Assembly: GCA_963691815.1 (NCBI GenBank)
Contig: OY829667.1
Location: 11,808,821 to 11,872,820 of the forward strand
Source of the DNA: Echiichthys vipera
Lineage: Eukaryota > Chordata > Actinopteri > Perciformes > Trachinidae
Direction: 5' to 3'
Length of the DNA stretch: 64,000 nt
Every line of letters starts with the position of its first letter. Positions within the stretch are counted from its first letter, which is position 1. The notes beneath the pieces were generated by a model, which saw nothing but the letters and a program-made list of their open reading frames with translations, did not search any database and was not told where the DNA came from. Positions 25,405-37,900 of the stretch are shown piece by piece. The position numbers and the translations under genes were made by a program.

Positions 25405-27458
25405 GTAAGTTACGAGCGCGCCTGCACGGCTTACAATTAACTAACAGACTCAATGCCAGCCAGCGCCTCTTTCACTTCCTAATGTTTTTGTCAGCTGTTA
25501 GCATCAAACCGCAGCGCCACACTACAGGCCTTTTATAACTATCACAAACAGATAAGTGTTGTCAAGCGCTAACGCTTTAAGAAGAGAAGGTTGCTTTTTG
25601 TATGTGTGTCACGAGTGAGTTGTTTTCATTTATAAGTGACGATTCAGTGACAGGCTCTAGTTTCCATTTCTCAAAAAAACATCTATTTCACCTTGGATGG
25701 CGATTATCATTCACAACCACCATGAAGGTATAATCATAAAAAAATAATTGTCTGGCCTTTTTTCTGCGGCACACCCTATCACAAATGCACAGCCTCTTGC
25801 TGCAGACGTGATTGCTCAGGAGAAATCGGACTCATAACCAGTCTCACCTAGACAGGGTAACATTTCCTGTAATGTCTCTGGGTGGAAGAAATAAAACTAA
25901 ATGTGTGTTGCTGTTTCTTTGCTGCATGGAAATCATTACAATCATTACTACGTTGATTAAATATTGAGTGACATGAGATATGCTGTATTGAATCAAGTCA
26001 TTATGTTTGCCACCTCTGCCAGGGAGTGTTCACTGTATGTCCCCAACATGCACACATGCTCTGAACTAACACTAACCCCTTTCTTAGTCAGGTTACCGAC
26101 TAATAAACATAGACTGGTTAAATCATACCAATATCCTCTCTTGAGAATATTAGTTTAATAATGCAGTAGTAAAAATAGAATTAATCAGCCACAGACAACA
26201 AACAGCCAAGCAAATAAATGAGAAAGAAAAAAATAACAGAAACTGTCACAGCTGTGTGCCTACAAAACTGAAACCCTGCCTGCTCAAGCTGCAATTAATA
26301 TTCCAAGACCACGGCTCAAGTGACACCGATTATTTCAAGTGCCATTGTTTTTTTTACCCACATTGAAGAGGCTTAATCATCTCAATGTTTTTGGTGGAAT
26401 TGGTGAGAAGCTTGACCTTTTTTTAATTTCCTTCAATGTAATAGGGCCTGAGGTGTTTGCAAGCCTGAGCACATTAAAACCTGATTACCCGATTTTCTTC
26501 CATTTCCATACCCAGTCCTATGTCTGCCCCTCCCCCAACCCCAAGATCCTGTCACTTTGCCAGGCAGCTGTTTTTCGGCAGCCCCCCCTCTCTCAGACAC
26601 TAAGCCCACTGGGCCCAGTGGGGAAGATCTAGCAAGCCGCGTAATGTGAGCATAATAACACCAACAAAACATCTCATTCCACGTCCAATTCAGTGTAGCG
26701 GCTAGGCCGCTGTGTGTGGGGTAGAACACAATCCCCTCTGCCTTCCCTCACCACTACAGCCTGTGACTGGCTTTTCTACATAGCGAGAAAATAGGATGGA
26801 TGCAGGATGGATTCAGCTATGCCTTGGCATCCAAGCAAGACGAACCGAAGAGTGATTTTAAATTTTGAACAGTATTCTAATGGTACAGTTTCAACTTGCG
26901 TGAACCTTCTTGCAGACATGACGGTGTGAATATAAAATCTACATGATTTCAAAGGCATTTTAGGTTATTGCATTATGAGAAAAGCCGGTGGCATTGTAAT
27001 CAAAGTCTTTTATGCCTTCTCTTTCTGATTTCCAGCCCACAGGGTCTTGATTTCATCAGCTATATTACAGATCTTATTACTTCAGAAAAAACACAGTGGC
27101 CCACATTTTAAGTCAGTGCTCTATTTATGAGCTTCTTTTGCACTGAGCATTGATATTATCAGGGGTTTTTATTACATCTCCATTGTCCATTTCCCTTGCA
27201 GTCATAGCATTTGAATCAAGGTTTTTTTATTTGGTGTAGATTTGCGTCACTGTAGTTGTCTTACAACAAAGCTTTGCATGTATTAAATAGTACATTTTTT
27301 TTTTTATTTTGTATTATTTGTGCGCATGAATTAATAATTTGTACCCCTAAATTACATAATTTATTCCCTGAATGTTGTAATCAGTGGTTAGAAATTATTC
27401 AAAATGTAAATAAATAATGTAGCCCTTCCGTAGGACTTACAAATTGTCGACTGGTCAG
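25405..27458. other. no gene seen; possible intron
   Basis: If the exon before it is real this would be the start of its intron. No further exon with good signals in a matching phase was found. A T-rich stretch lies at 27295-27310. Confidence 0.5.
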
Positions 27459-27795
27459 TTAAAGTTTCAGTGTGTAGGATTTAGTAGCATCCACTTCCCC
27501 CATTTGCCAATTGTGTAGAGAACTATGGTGGCCAATGCAAAAAGGGAAATGACCTTATCTATAGGCAGCGTTTGGTTTGATAATTCTCAGCTACTGTAGA
27601 AACATGACTGTGCAACATGGCAGACTGTGGAGGACGTCCCGATCTGTATGTAGATATAAATGGCTTATTCTAAGACAACAAAAACACAAATATTCTTAAT
27701 TTAAGCTCATTATAGACTAAACAAAACATACTCATTAATATTGTATTAAACTTATACCGATAGATCACCTTAAATTCTTCACACTGAACATTTAA
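27459..27795 (+). mobile_element. TTAA-flanked MITE
   Basis: The left end ttaaagtttcagtgtgtagg and the right end cacactgaacatttaa are inverted repeats and both close with TTAA. The inside carries words of a very common fish repeat (tactgtagaaacatg, gcaacatggcagac, tgtagatataaatggc). TTAA ends are typical of piggyBac-type insertion, but the class is inferred from that alone. No transposase. Confidence 0.8.
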
Positions 27796-27821
27796 TGAAT
27801 TTAACTTTAAGGCCAACACCG

Positions 27822-28328
27822 TACACGGACTGTATAAAATATGGACGTAGGGTCCGTGACGTCACCCATGCATTACTGAATAGCCAAAATTAAGCTAATG
27901 CAGGTGACTCCTGATGCCGCCAACTCCTGGTTAAGCCAGAAATGGGCAAAGAGGTGGAGCATGGATGGAGCTGAGGTTGGCCGAATGTAGCCTACAGTCT
28001 ATGCTACCCACCTGTCACTCAACGCGGCCATCCCTTAATTATGCACAACTTTAAACCTCAGTATAATTAAAAGGGGGGTGCTGTATAAAAATCACTCCAA
28101 TACATTTGTCATGAATTGAAGAATTAGCCATCGAGACCAAAACTGTTTTTTGTAGCAGGCTGCAAACATGTATTTATGCTTTGAAGTAACACAGGGGTTT
28201 ATGGGGATTGACTCGCTTTTTGGAGCCAGCCTCAAGTGGCCATTTGAGGAACTGCAATTTTTGGAATTTCCGCATTGGCTTCGTTTTTCAGCACTGGAGG
28301 TTGCCACTTCAGTGAAGATCAAATTATA
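27822..28328 (+). mobile_element. dispersed repeat (gtgacgtcacccatg ... ggaggttgccact)
   Basis: Contains gtccgtgacgtcacccatg, ggggtgctgtataaaaatca, gagaccaaaactgtttttt, gggattgactcgc, gccagcctcaagtggcc and cactggaggttgccact, words that I recall as a widespread percomorph repeat. Only one copy lies in this window, so repetitiveness here is from memory rather than shown. Fits exactly between the TTAA MITE and a SINE. Confidence 0.55.
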
Positions 28329-28334
28329 AGATCA

Positions 28335-28600
28335 CTCCGTTTCGAGTCCCTGTGTGGACCATGAGCACTGCCGAGATGCTGTTGAGCAAGGCACTAAACC
28401 CCCAACAGCTCGGGGCGCCGGCCGATCCATTGGCAGCCCCCTCGCTTTGACATCTCTCCATTAATTGCATGTGTATAGGTCCTGTTTGTGCATGTGTGTG
28501 TATTTCGGGCCTGTGTGTGTGTGTTACATGTATAAAAACAGAGTAAAACAATTGAATTTCCCCTTGCGGGATTAATAAAGTAATACAGAAAAAAAAAAAA
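28335..28600 (+). mobile_element. SINE-like element, 5' truncated
   Basis: A B-box-like gtttcgagtccc lies at 28339-28350. It is followed by gagcactgccgagatgctg, ttgagcaaggcactaaaccc, ctcggggcgcc, and a 3' tail ccttgcgggattaataaag ending in a poly-A run at 28588-28599. The A box is missing, so the 5' end is truncated. The tail type is shared with LINE-derived SINE tails in fish, from memory. Confidence 0.7.
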
Positions 28601-29107
<507 letters not shown>

Positions 29108-29560
29108 ACTTTTATCATGGTACCTCAAATCATACATTGGAGGAGGTACCCTGGTCTGCTCTCTCAGCAGTCGACTGAAAACAAATCCACTTAACATTCA
29201 GCAACACAGGTGATAGTCACATGAAGAGATCATCCACTTAGGAAAAGCGCCCATGGATGGCTTTGAGATGCAACACAGTATGACTGTACAGCTGGCTTTT
29301 ATAGAGTGCTCAGACATCGTGGTTCTCTTTTGGAGAAATGTTGTTACACTTCGGGCCTCAGTTTACAAATGTCAAGTAGTTACATTTAACATTTTTTGGA
29401 TTGAGAAACCCGAGGTTAGTTAGAAACATTCTCTGTTAAACTAAATTTGACATAGTGGATCCATTGAAATTAACTCCCCTGCCTAGTCAGTAGTTATGTA
29501 ATTACTGCCCTTAACCTGCAAAATATTATTCAAAGAGATGAGAAATGCTAAATGACCACA
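29108..29560. other. no gene seen
   Basis: Unique sequence between the CA array and the following minisatellite. Confidence 0.6.
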
Positions 29561-29873
29561 AATAAACATAAAACGACAACCAAAAGATGTAAAGCAACCA
29601 CAAAGAGACACAAAAACACAAAGACACAAAGAAACACATAACCACAAAGAGACACAAAACAACCACAAAGAGACACAAAAAAACCACAAAGAGACACAAA
29701 AACACAAAGAGACACATAACCACAAAGATACACATAACCACAAAGAGACAGAAAACAACCACAAAGAGACACAAAAACACAGAGACACAAAACAAACACA
29801 AAGAGACACAAAAACACAAAGAGACACAAAACAACCACAAAGAGACACATAACCACAAAGAGACACAAAACTA
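29561..29873 (+). repeat. CACAAAGAGACA minisatellite
   Basis: Irregular tandem units built on accacaaagagacacaaaac and shorter versions (acacaaagagacac, ataaccacaaagagac), spaced roughly 13-22 bases. The minus strand lacks stops in all three frames here, giving Val-Ser-Leu-Cys type frames of 106-127 codons. These are by-products of the repeat. Confidence 0.93.
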
Positions 29874-29917
29874 ATGGAAAAAAAGAGGCAAAACCATCGC
29901 CAAGTGTGTCTTTTGGC

Positions 29918-30275
29918 TATGTAGGAAACAATAGCAATAGTTTGACATTGTGGGAGTTACATGAGAAGATCAATACACGGGGAAACAGCTTGCCTGGCTT
30001 TGTCTGAAGGTCAGACAAACATCTTATCAGAGTACACAAGATATTACATGTTAATCAGTGAGCTTTAGAGGTGCTGCTTTCTTACCTTTAGACAGGGCCA
30101 GGCTAGCTCTATCCCTCTGTTTCCAGTCTTTAAGCTAAGCTAAGCTAACCAGCTGCTGGCCTTGTATTGATTGCACAGATACTGTACGAGTGTGGTATTG
30201 ATTTTCATATACAACTCTAACCCAAAAAAATACAACACGCATATTTCCCAAAATGTCAAACTCTTCCTTTAATGT
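29918..30275. mobile_element. foldback-like repeat element with long imperfect inverted arms
   Basis: The left arm holds agtttgacattgtggga, gagaagatcaatac, ggggaaacagcttgcctggc and ttgtctgaagg. The right arm read on the minus strand gives agtttgacattttggga, aaatcaataccac, ggaaacagagggatag, gctagcctggccctgtctaaagg in the same order. So the element folds back on itself over roughly 90-180 bases. The words belong to a family that I recall as very common in percomorphs; a second, single-arm copy lies at 46830-46990. Confidence 0.7.
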
Positions 30276-33200
30276 TCTCATGTCAAACTGAGAACATTAC
30301 TCTCAACAAAAGTGTCTCTCAATAGCCTTTGGTACTTGGTGCTAATTGAGCCACTTTAGATTATTAATTGTCAAACATAGTGCATAGTTAACGGCACCAT
30401 GCACATAGGTTCATACTATATGTATTAATGCATGCATTTCAGCATCCCTGGTTCTTAATTAATGGCACAATTAATAGCTCACTTCCTTGTTGTGGCACAG
30501 GGCACCTAGAGGAAGGGAGTCTGTAAAAGAAATGCTCAAAGGGCCCCCGCAACTGCTGCATACTAATTCACATGCACTTTTTTTCACTCATACATATGCC
30601 ATTTTCTTTTATTTTTGTCCCTCTCACTGTACTGCATTGTTCTCTCATTCTTCTAGTCCTCCTGATTCTGTCACATTTTCCTTTTAACACTTATGTGCCA
30701 TTTTCATCAGTTGTTTCCCATGTCCTCTCAGTAAAAAATGATGCCAAATTACTCTCATGTTTGCCTCTCTACAATGGGGCTTGGGTGTATGTTTTAAATA
30801 GCCAATCTAGCTTTCATCAAAGCATGCCAGCATGTTAGTGTAGCTATCAGAGACATTCAAAGCTGCCTCACAGGGCAGTAAGAATGAAGTTAATATGGCT
30901 AGCTCTTTTTTTAATTCATGGTTGACCTATAGCGGTGAGTTTGGATGTTCTACCTCCCCCAGAGGAACTAGGCAGCTTTTGAGGAGAGAAGGAAGATCTA
31001 GTGTTGCTACTGATACATTTGAGAATGTATGCTGTCCAAGGTACTGGTGCACAGCTCAGACTTCCCGATCTAATGATTATAATCTTCCATTGATTCCATT
31101 ACCCCGACAAAAGAAATGTGTCAATCCTCTGGTCTGGACAGAAAAATGCCTTTTATCTGCATGCAATATACCTTTTATTTCATTCAACATTTAGTAGATG
31201 TATTGAATATTTTCTAAATGTGTGTCTGAATTATAACAGACATACAAAACATCCATAACTTTCGAGTGTTTCTTCATGAGAGAGATTTCTCTATCAGTGA
31301 TCTTTTTGCTTTTAAAGTGCTCTTGGCTCATTTTCAGGAATGAACAGGAGAGGGCATTGAGGAAAAACTTTCCCTGAAGTCTGTTTTCTGAGATTAAATC
31401 ATTTTACTTTGCTTTATCTGTGTCATTTATATTCAGTAAAAGCCAAGCAATCAATCACTGTACACTGGAATGAAACACCTGCTGCGTTCAAAGCATTTTT
31501 TTTTTCTTTCTTTCCCAAATGATGCTCTGCACATTATAAAGGATCCTGGTCATACTCCAGATTATAAAATTATTAATTAAAGAGTCAAATAAATAAATGC
31601 AGATGCAAATTTCTGGAAAGAAAATGCTTTGCTGTTGCTACAAATCGCTTGAGGCTAAATGCATTTAGTCTCCACTAACTCGTTTTAAGTATCACCCTAA
31701 AACACGATTTGAATATAATTTGAAATTCTAACATGAGCCCCATAAATGTTAATGGGGAAATAGGTAGTACTTTTACTTTTTTTTTTATTGCATTCTTTAA
31801 CATTATTCAGTGCATCAACACTTTCAACGCTTTCTTTCACAGTTCAGCAGTTCACTAATCATTTAACTCAACAGAGAATTAAACATGTCCACGGTAAAAG
31901 TTATTGATGCCTGCATTGCATTGGGTCTTTAAAATCATAGTATAACTGTCTAAATTGTCATAGAGAAAACTTCTGGTCAAGTTCAGACTTCTTGATACAA
32001 TATTTTTCAAAGGACATTATGCAGGGGGTAAACATTTACTTAGTCATCTTATTTTGAAGGACATCATAAATAACCCCAAGCTACATCAAATTATCTATCT
32101 ATCTAAATAAACTCCAAGGCAACATGACGCTACAGAGCAGTTACAAGACCTAGATGTATCTCAGCTGTGCAGCCATCCTCACTAACTGACGTTGCTTCAG
32201 ATGATGCTTGACTGGAAAGGACATCTCATTTTACAAAGCAAATGTCGTCTTTCTTTCAGTTTGTTTTTTCTCCTCCGCTCTTGTCCTTGTTACATAGAAA
32301 GAGATGTGAAGCAAGGAAGAGACTGATCTGAGGAAAAAGACTGTAAATGTGTTGAATTAAACTCAGTCGCTGTCCATGGTGCTGAGACCCTGTGAAATGA
32401 AAGTTGGAGCAGGACGTATTTCCGGGTGACACTGAATTTATGAATGGTGTACAATTACAAAGGGGATTTAAATAAAACCTTTTGCACTTGATTGGCACAA
32501 TAAAAGTAGGAGGGCTTAGAGTTTAGCACTATATCGAGCTACAGAGCAGAAGACTGTTGGCAACACAGAGGAGGACAAGGGAGAGATGAAAGGGGCTTTT
32601 AACCGGCTCTGCGTCAGTACACACAGCTCATGCAGATAAATGGTGCCCAGTTTCCCAATCCCAGCCTGCCGCCAGTGGCCTGGAGTTCCCTGCGCTTTCG
32701 CCAGCGAGAGTCTGCATGTACTGTCCTCCTGCTGCCACACAGAGTCAGAAACAGCCTCCCTCCCTCAGCATTATTGTTTTGGAAATGTAAATTCTGATTA
32801 CACATTGTAACCCCAGATTCTATGAATATACTGTAGGTGTTGTTGCCCACTGATGTCCAAACACACGTCTTCCGATCCCTCTTTATATTGCTCTGTTAGC
32901 TACTACGACGATGACTATGTGTCGACCCACAAACGGTTAGGTTTTATATAAGCGCTGTGAAGCTAGTCACCCAAAGTCTCATTTGACTGGATTAATGTTG
33001 TAAACACCCCTAAGTGCAGTCATACAACATTCAAAAATGTCTTACAGGTTTTACAGTAAAAGAAAGGACAAAAATGTCAATGTAGAAATATTAAAAATAT
33101 TGTATTGTGTTTTTTTAAAGCAAATATTTGGAATTTATCAAGAGATACATTAAAAAGTTATCCATGGACACTAAGCTGGGAAAATGCACTGCTCATTAAA

Positions 33201-34498
33201 CTGATGAAATGACATACTGATAAATGCTCAAAGCAAGATTCCACATTGTCTTGAAGTTAATATGCAGAGATGTTCCAAGACCAAGATAAATCTATATTGT
33301 ATCAATCTGTCCTTAGGAAATTATACTGAATATGACAAATTGTTTTCCAGGAAACGGTTTTCCCTCTTGGATATTTTTAAAAGTGCTACACATGCAAAAC
33401 TGTCTCACCCAAAGCCCTCTTGAAAATGTCATATTACCACTTGAAAGTGATTCCATGTAAGTTTCAAAGAGTTCTCAGTATTGTTTGGGGTCTGTGAAGA
33501 ACCTAAATTAAAATTAATGCGGTCAGCGGCAGCCCCCCACTTTCTGGACAAACTGAGCTTTTTCAAATTGCACTGTTCCCAGAGTCTTCTCAGCGGTTTC
33601 AAATCGTCTGAAATGGAAACCTAGTGTGCAGGTTGTACGCGGCTTGGGTCATAGGTCGTCTCTCATTTTCTGAGCAGATTCATATCTCAGTGTTACCCCT
33701 CTTGAGATTTTTCTTGCCCACTCTGCTATGTCGAACCTTTTCTCACGGGAACCTTGTCTCCACCATTTGACCTCCCTTTCATTACGCCCTGACTCCCAAA
33801 TGTCTCTCTGTTAAGAGTGCCGACTGAGTGGAGATCCACACCCCTGCCATGTGAACTCTTCACCCTATCACTCCCCTCTTAATTAGGGGTGAGGATATAC
33901 ATAGGAAGACTGCTATCAGTGCCATAATGGAGTGGACTGACTTTACTCATGGAATTGCATGGAACACATTGTTCAAAGGCATCATCAATTGTGCACTGTA
34001 GATGGTTTAATTTACAGCAATGTGCTGAATGAGCACTAACCCTATAATCCTCTCACACTGCAGCATGTACTATTTCTTCCATGCCTGCTCATGTTTAATA
34101 TCAAACAACACTTTATTTGTGTTGGTGCACTTACTGCAACACACTGCTACAATTCACATCACCCGGCCTACTTATGTGAGGAGAAGTATCCACCTTCATT
34201 ATGCCTAGGACTCTTGACAATCCCCTCCTAGGATTAGGTACGTGTGTGACAGTGAGGGTGCAGGCAGGCAGGGCTCAACCGAAAATGAGGAAAGGAGGAA
34301 AATGTGCAAGGTTATACATTTTCCCCCTTCTGCTCTGTCTTTATGGTTTCCATCTTATGCTAGTGTAGTATACATTAAACTATAAGTAATGACAGAGCTC
34401 AAGTATATTCTAGTCAGCGATAATAAGAGAGCCTCAGGGATTTTTGAACATCTGCATGGACAAGCATAATAGGGCATATAGACAACCCACAGTGAATA
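30276..34498. other. no gene seen
   Basis: About 4.2 kb with no supportable gene or repeat copy. Frames of 66-99 codons occur without family resemblance. A-, T- and ATCT-type short runs are present (for example near 31500 and 32094). Confidence 0.5.
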
Positions 34499-34524
34499 TT
34501 CTTTCTATCTTTCTTTCTTTCTTA
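34499..34524. repeat. short (CTTT)n tract
   Basis: Six to seven imperfect CTTT/CTAT units. Confidence 0.8.
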
Positions 34525-35372
34525 TAGCCATTTGTACTGTATGATGGATTTACATTGTGATTTTGACCTATTTTCTCTAAAAGCCAATTTTTGACTTAAA
34601 TCAGTCAGACTGGAGAAAAGTAGTCACATCTTCCGTAATAGATTTACTTTGCAAAAATTGTGGGAACCTTTCATGTTCTTTTTTAAGTGAAAATGAAGAT
34701 CTCATATTTTAACACCTTGTTAAGATTTTGCCTATAGATTAACATTTTCTGCCTCATTATCACTGCATAGATGCTGTCTCTCTTCACAGCTCCGAGCGCG
34801 TGATATTTCATTAAAGTGGCTGCCTTATTATGTAGGTGTTGAAATTTAATTAATGAAAGGGTAGAGCGACTCCATTACTCTGACACATTTTTGACGCTCG
34901 CAGAGAAATAGGAGATCTTGTTTTAGCAGGGCAATGTGCATTGAACCTGTCCGTCTTTTTTCCAGCCCATGTCTAGCCTATAGTACCTGTCTTTTCATCT
35001 GCTAAGCTTACACCTCACCATCGATCATCCCTGAGCAGTGTCAGAAGAGTTGACAGCAAGATTCTCCTATCCCCAGACTCAGTCTCTCTCAGTGAAAAAA
35101 AAAGCAGTGACAGAGAGTAAAAGCCTTCCTTTCTGCTGATGTACACGTTTGAACAATTTTTGCATGGAGTCTGTATTGAATATGAAATTGACACAATCTT
35201 CCTGCTTTTCAAATGTATCTCTGTACATACATTCTCTTCATCATATGTGAAAAATCAGCAGCGTGGATGACATCAGCTTGCCGGCAAGAGTAAGAATTAT
35301 GTCTCTACTTAGTTTAGGGCCTGTATTTATCATGCATCTCAAAGTAGGGAGACTGTCGTAACAGACCATAAG
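34525..35372. other. no gene seen
   Basis: Unique sequence. 34770-34900 is rich in TAAT words and moderate in GC, an enhancer-like texture that cannot be confirmed here. Confidence 0.5.
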
Positions 35373-35414
35373 TTTTATTAACCTGTTATCATAACAGGTA
35401 ATAGGTTAATAAAA
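35373..35414. repeat. interrupted 17-base palindrome
   Basis: The left arm is ttttattaacctgttat, and after a single c the right arm reads ataacagg, then a 7-base insert taatagg, then ttaataaaa. Without the insert the two 17-base arms are exactly complementary. The inner 19 bases (35381-35399) form a perfect hairpin by themselves. Confidence 0.93.
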
Positions 35415-36733
35415 GATACTGTTTTGGCAAAAAGTAAATCATTTTCGTGACTGACTTTGCGTTATGTGAACACACAAACTGACGTGACGTTGTTCAAAAT
35501 AATTAATCTTCACAAGCTACTTCATGCAAATAGTGAGTCAATTATGTAACTATTTGAAAGGAGAGATTGTAAGGTGATAATAGTTACAAGATGTTTATGA
35601 TGATATGGTGCATTTCCCCAGAAATGGTTGATATGCAAATGTCCAATGAATTTCCGTGTTAACCATCTTACCATGCTTACTATCTACTATGCGCAACTAT
35701 TGTCATGAGATGTACCCTATGTATTAAGCTAAGACCTTAGAGTTGAAAAGTAATAAAAGAAATTAATAGAAAACCATAACATTTACATAGTTGTGTTACT
35801 GTTTAAATGTACAAATGATGCATTAACTTATAAATATGTACATTACCACAACAGAAATCTGAATATTTGATAAAGCTCAGCTCAAATTTCTTGTTTCATT
35901 TTGTTGACATATTAAAGTCAAATGATTCTGGATATCTGGATATCTTTTACCACTCCATATGTCAGAAAATACTGTCAAACGCAAGAAAGAAAATCGTTTT
36001 TCACCATGTTTTTAGGAATAAATTGTCAGACTATGAATGATATATGATCAAACCCCTTTAATTAAACCTTCAGAATATAGATATAAATAAAACTGGTAAG
36101 ATTGCTGTATATTAGTGGTACTGAAGTGGAGAATTCTGGCTGAAAGTATTTGAAAGTAAATCATTTAGAGAAAAAGCAATGTATTGTAATATTCAATAAT
36201 AGGTAGAATAATTTAATTAATATACAGCATATCCCAATTAAACTTGCTCAGCTGATAATCAAGCCAAATATTTTTTTGATATTACTAGTTTCCTGAAATG
36301 TTATGTTTAAATTTGCAAATAAGGCATTACCTAATGCTAACTTTGCTGAATTTAGCCTGCAGACACAAATAAAAAAAGTGTTGTTGCAGTGAAACCCCCT
36401 TAAATGTGCATTGAATGTTTATTTCCCCCACAAGTCTGAAAAAAAACATACTATAGGAGCAAAAGAGTCAAAATTCACAAAATTGAGTAGTGTATGCAAA
36501 AAAAAAAAGATTTTGCCTGTCATATACTGTGCCTCCTGAATTTTAGAAGCTGATATTCAGCATAGACATCTTCTTTTATCATAAACACTACACAAAACAG
36601 CTATTTTTCCATTTTTTCCCCCTGATACATCTAACTGCAGCATCCAGAAAAGTGAGATTATGCCATCATAATTTCTTCTTTGTAGCTGGGAATGTTGAAA
36701 AACAGCAACAGGAAAAATTTTAATTTCCAGTTA
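35415..36733. other. no gene seen
   Basis: Very AT-rich unique sequence with no plausible coding frame. Confidence 0.55.
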
Positions 36734-36836
36734 CCTTTCAATGTGATTGAAAGGAGCGATTCTGGTGGTGGAGTTTACTAAACTCCACCACCAGAAGATA
36801 AATACATGTATGTATATATGATGTATATACATACAT
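36734..36836. repeat. three consecutive perfect inverted repeats
   Basis: Hairpin 1 (36734-36754) has arms cctttcaat and attgaaagg around gtg. Hairpin 2 (36760-36796) has 18-base arms ttctggtggtggagttta and taaactccaccaccagaa around one c. Hairpin 3 (36806-36836) has 13-base arms atgtatgtatata and tatatacatacat around tgatg. All arms are exact. The gaps between the hairpins are 5 and 9 bases. Small extra stems flank them (aagtat/atactt near 36888). Confidence 0.95.
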
Positions 36837-37860
<1,024 letters not shown>

Positions 37861-37900
37861 GATGAGGAGGGATGAGGAGGGATGAGGAGGGAAGAGGATG
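37861..37900 (+). repeat. 10-base purine tandem repeat
   Basis: The unit gatgaggagg occurs three times exactly, followed by a variant gaagaggatg. The surrounding 50 bases are also nearly all purine, which is compatible with triplex (H-DNA) formation. Confidence 0.9.

Noticed and set aside
29483..29868. Cysteine-rich minus-strand frames of 106-127 codons that could look like a membrane protein
   Set aside because: They lie in the CACAAAGAGACA minisatellite, and all three phases are open because the unit lacks stops.
29561..29873. CRISPR-like pattern of short repeats
   Set aside because: No constant repeat with unique spacers; units run into each other with variable length, and the DNA is eukaryotic.
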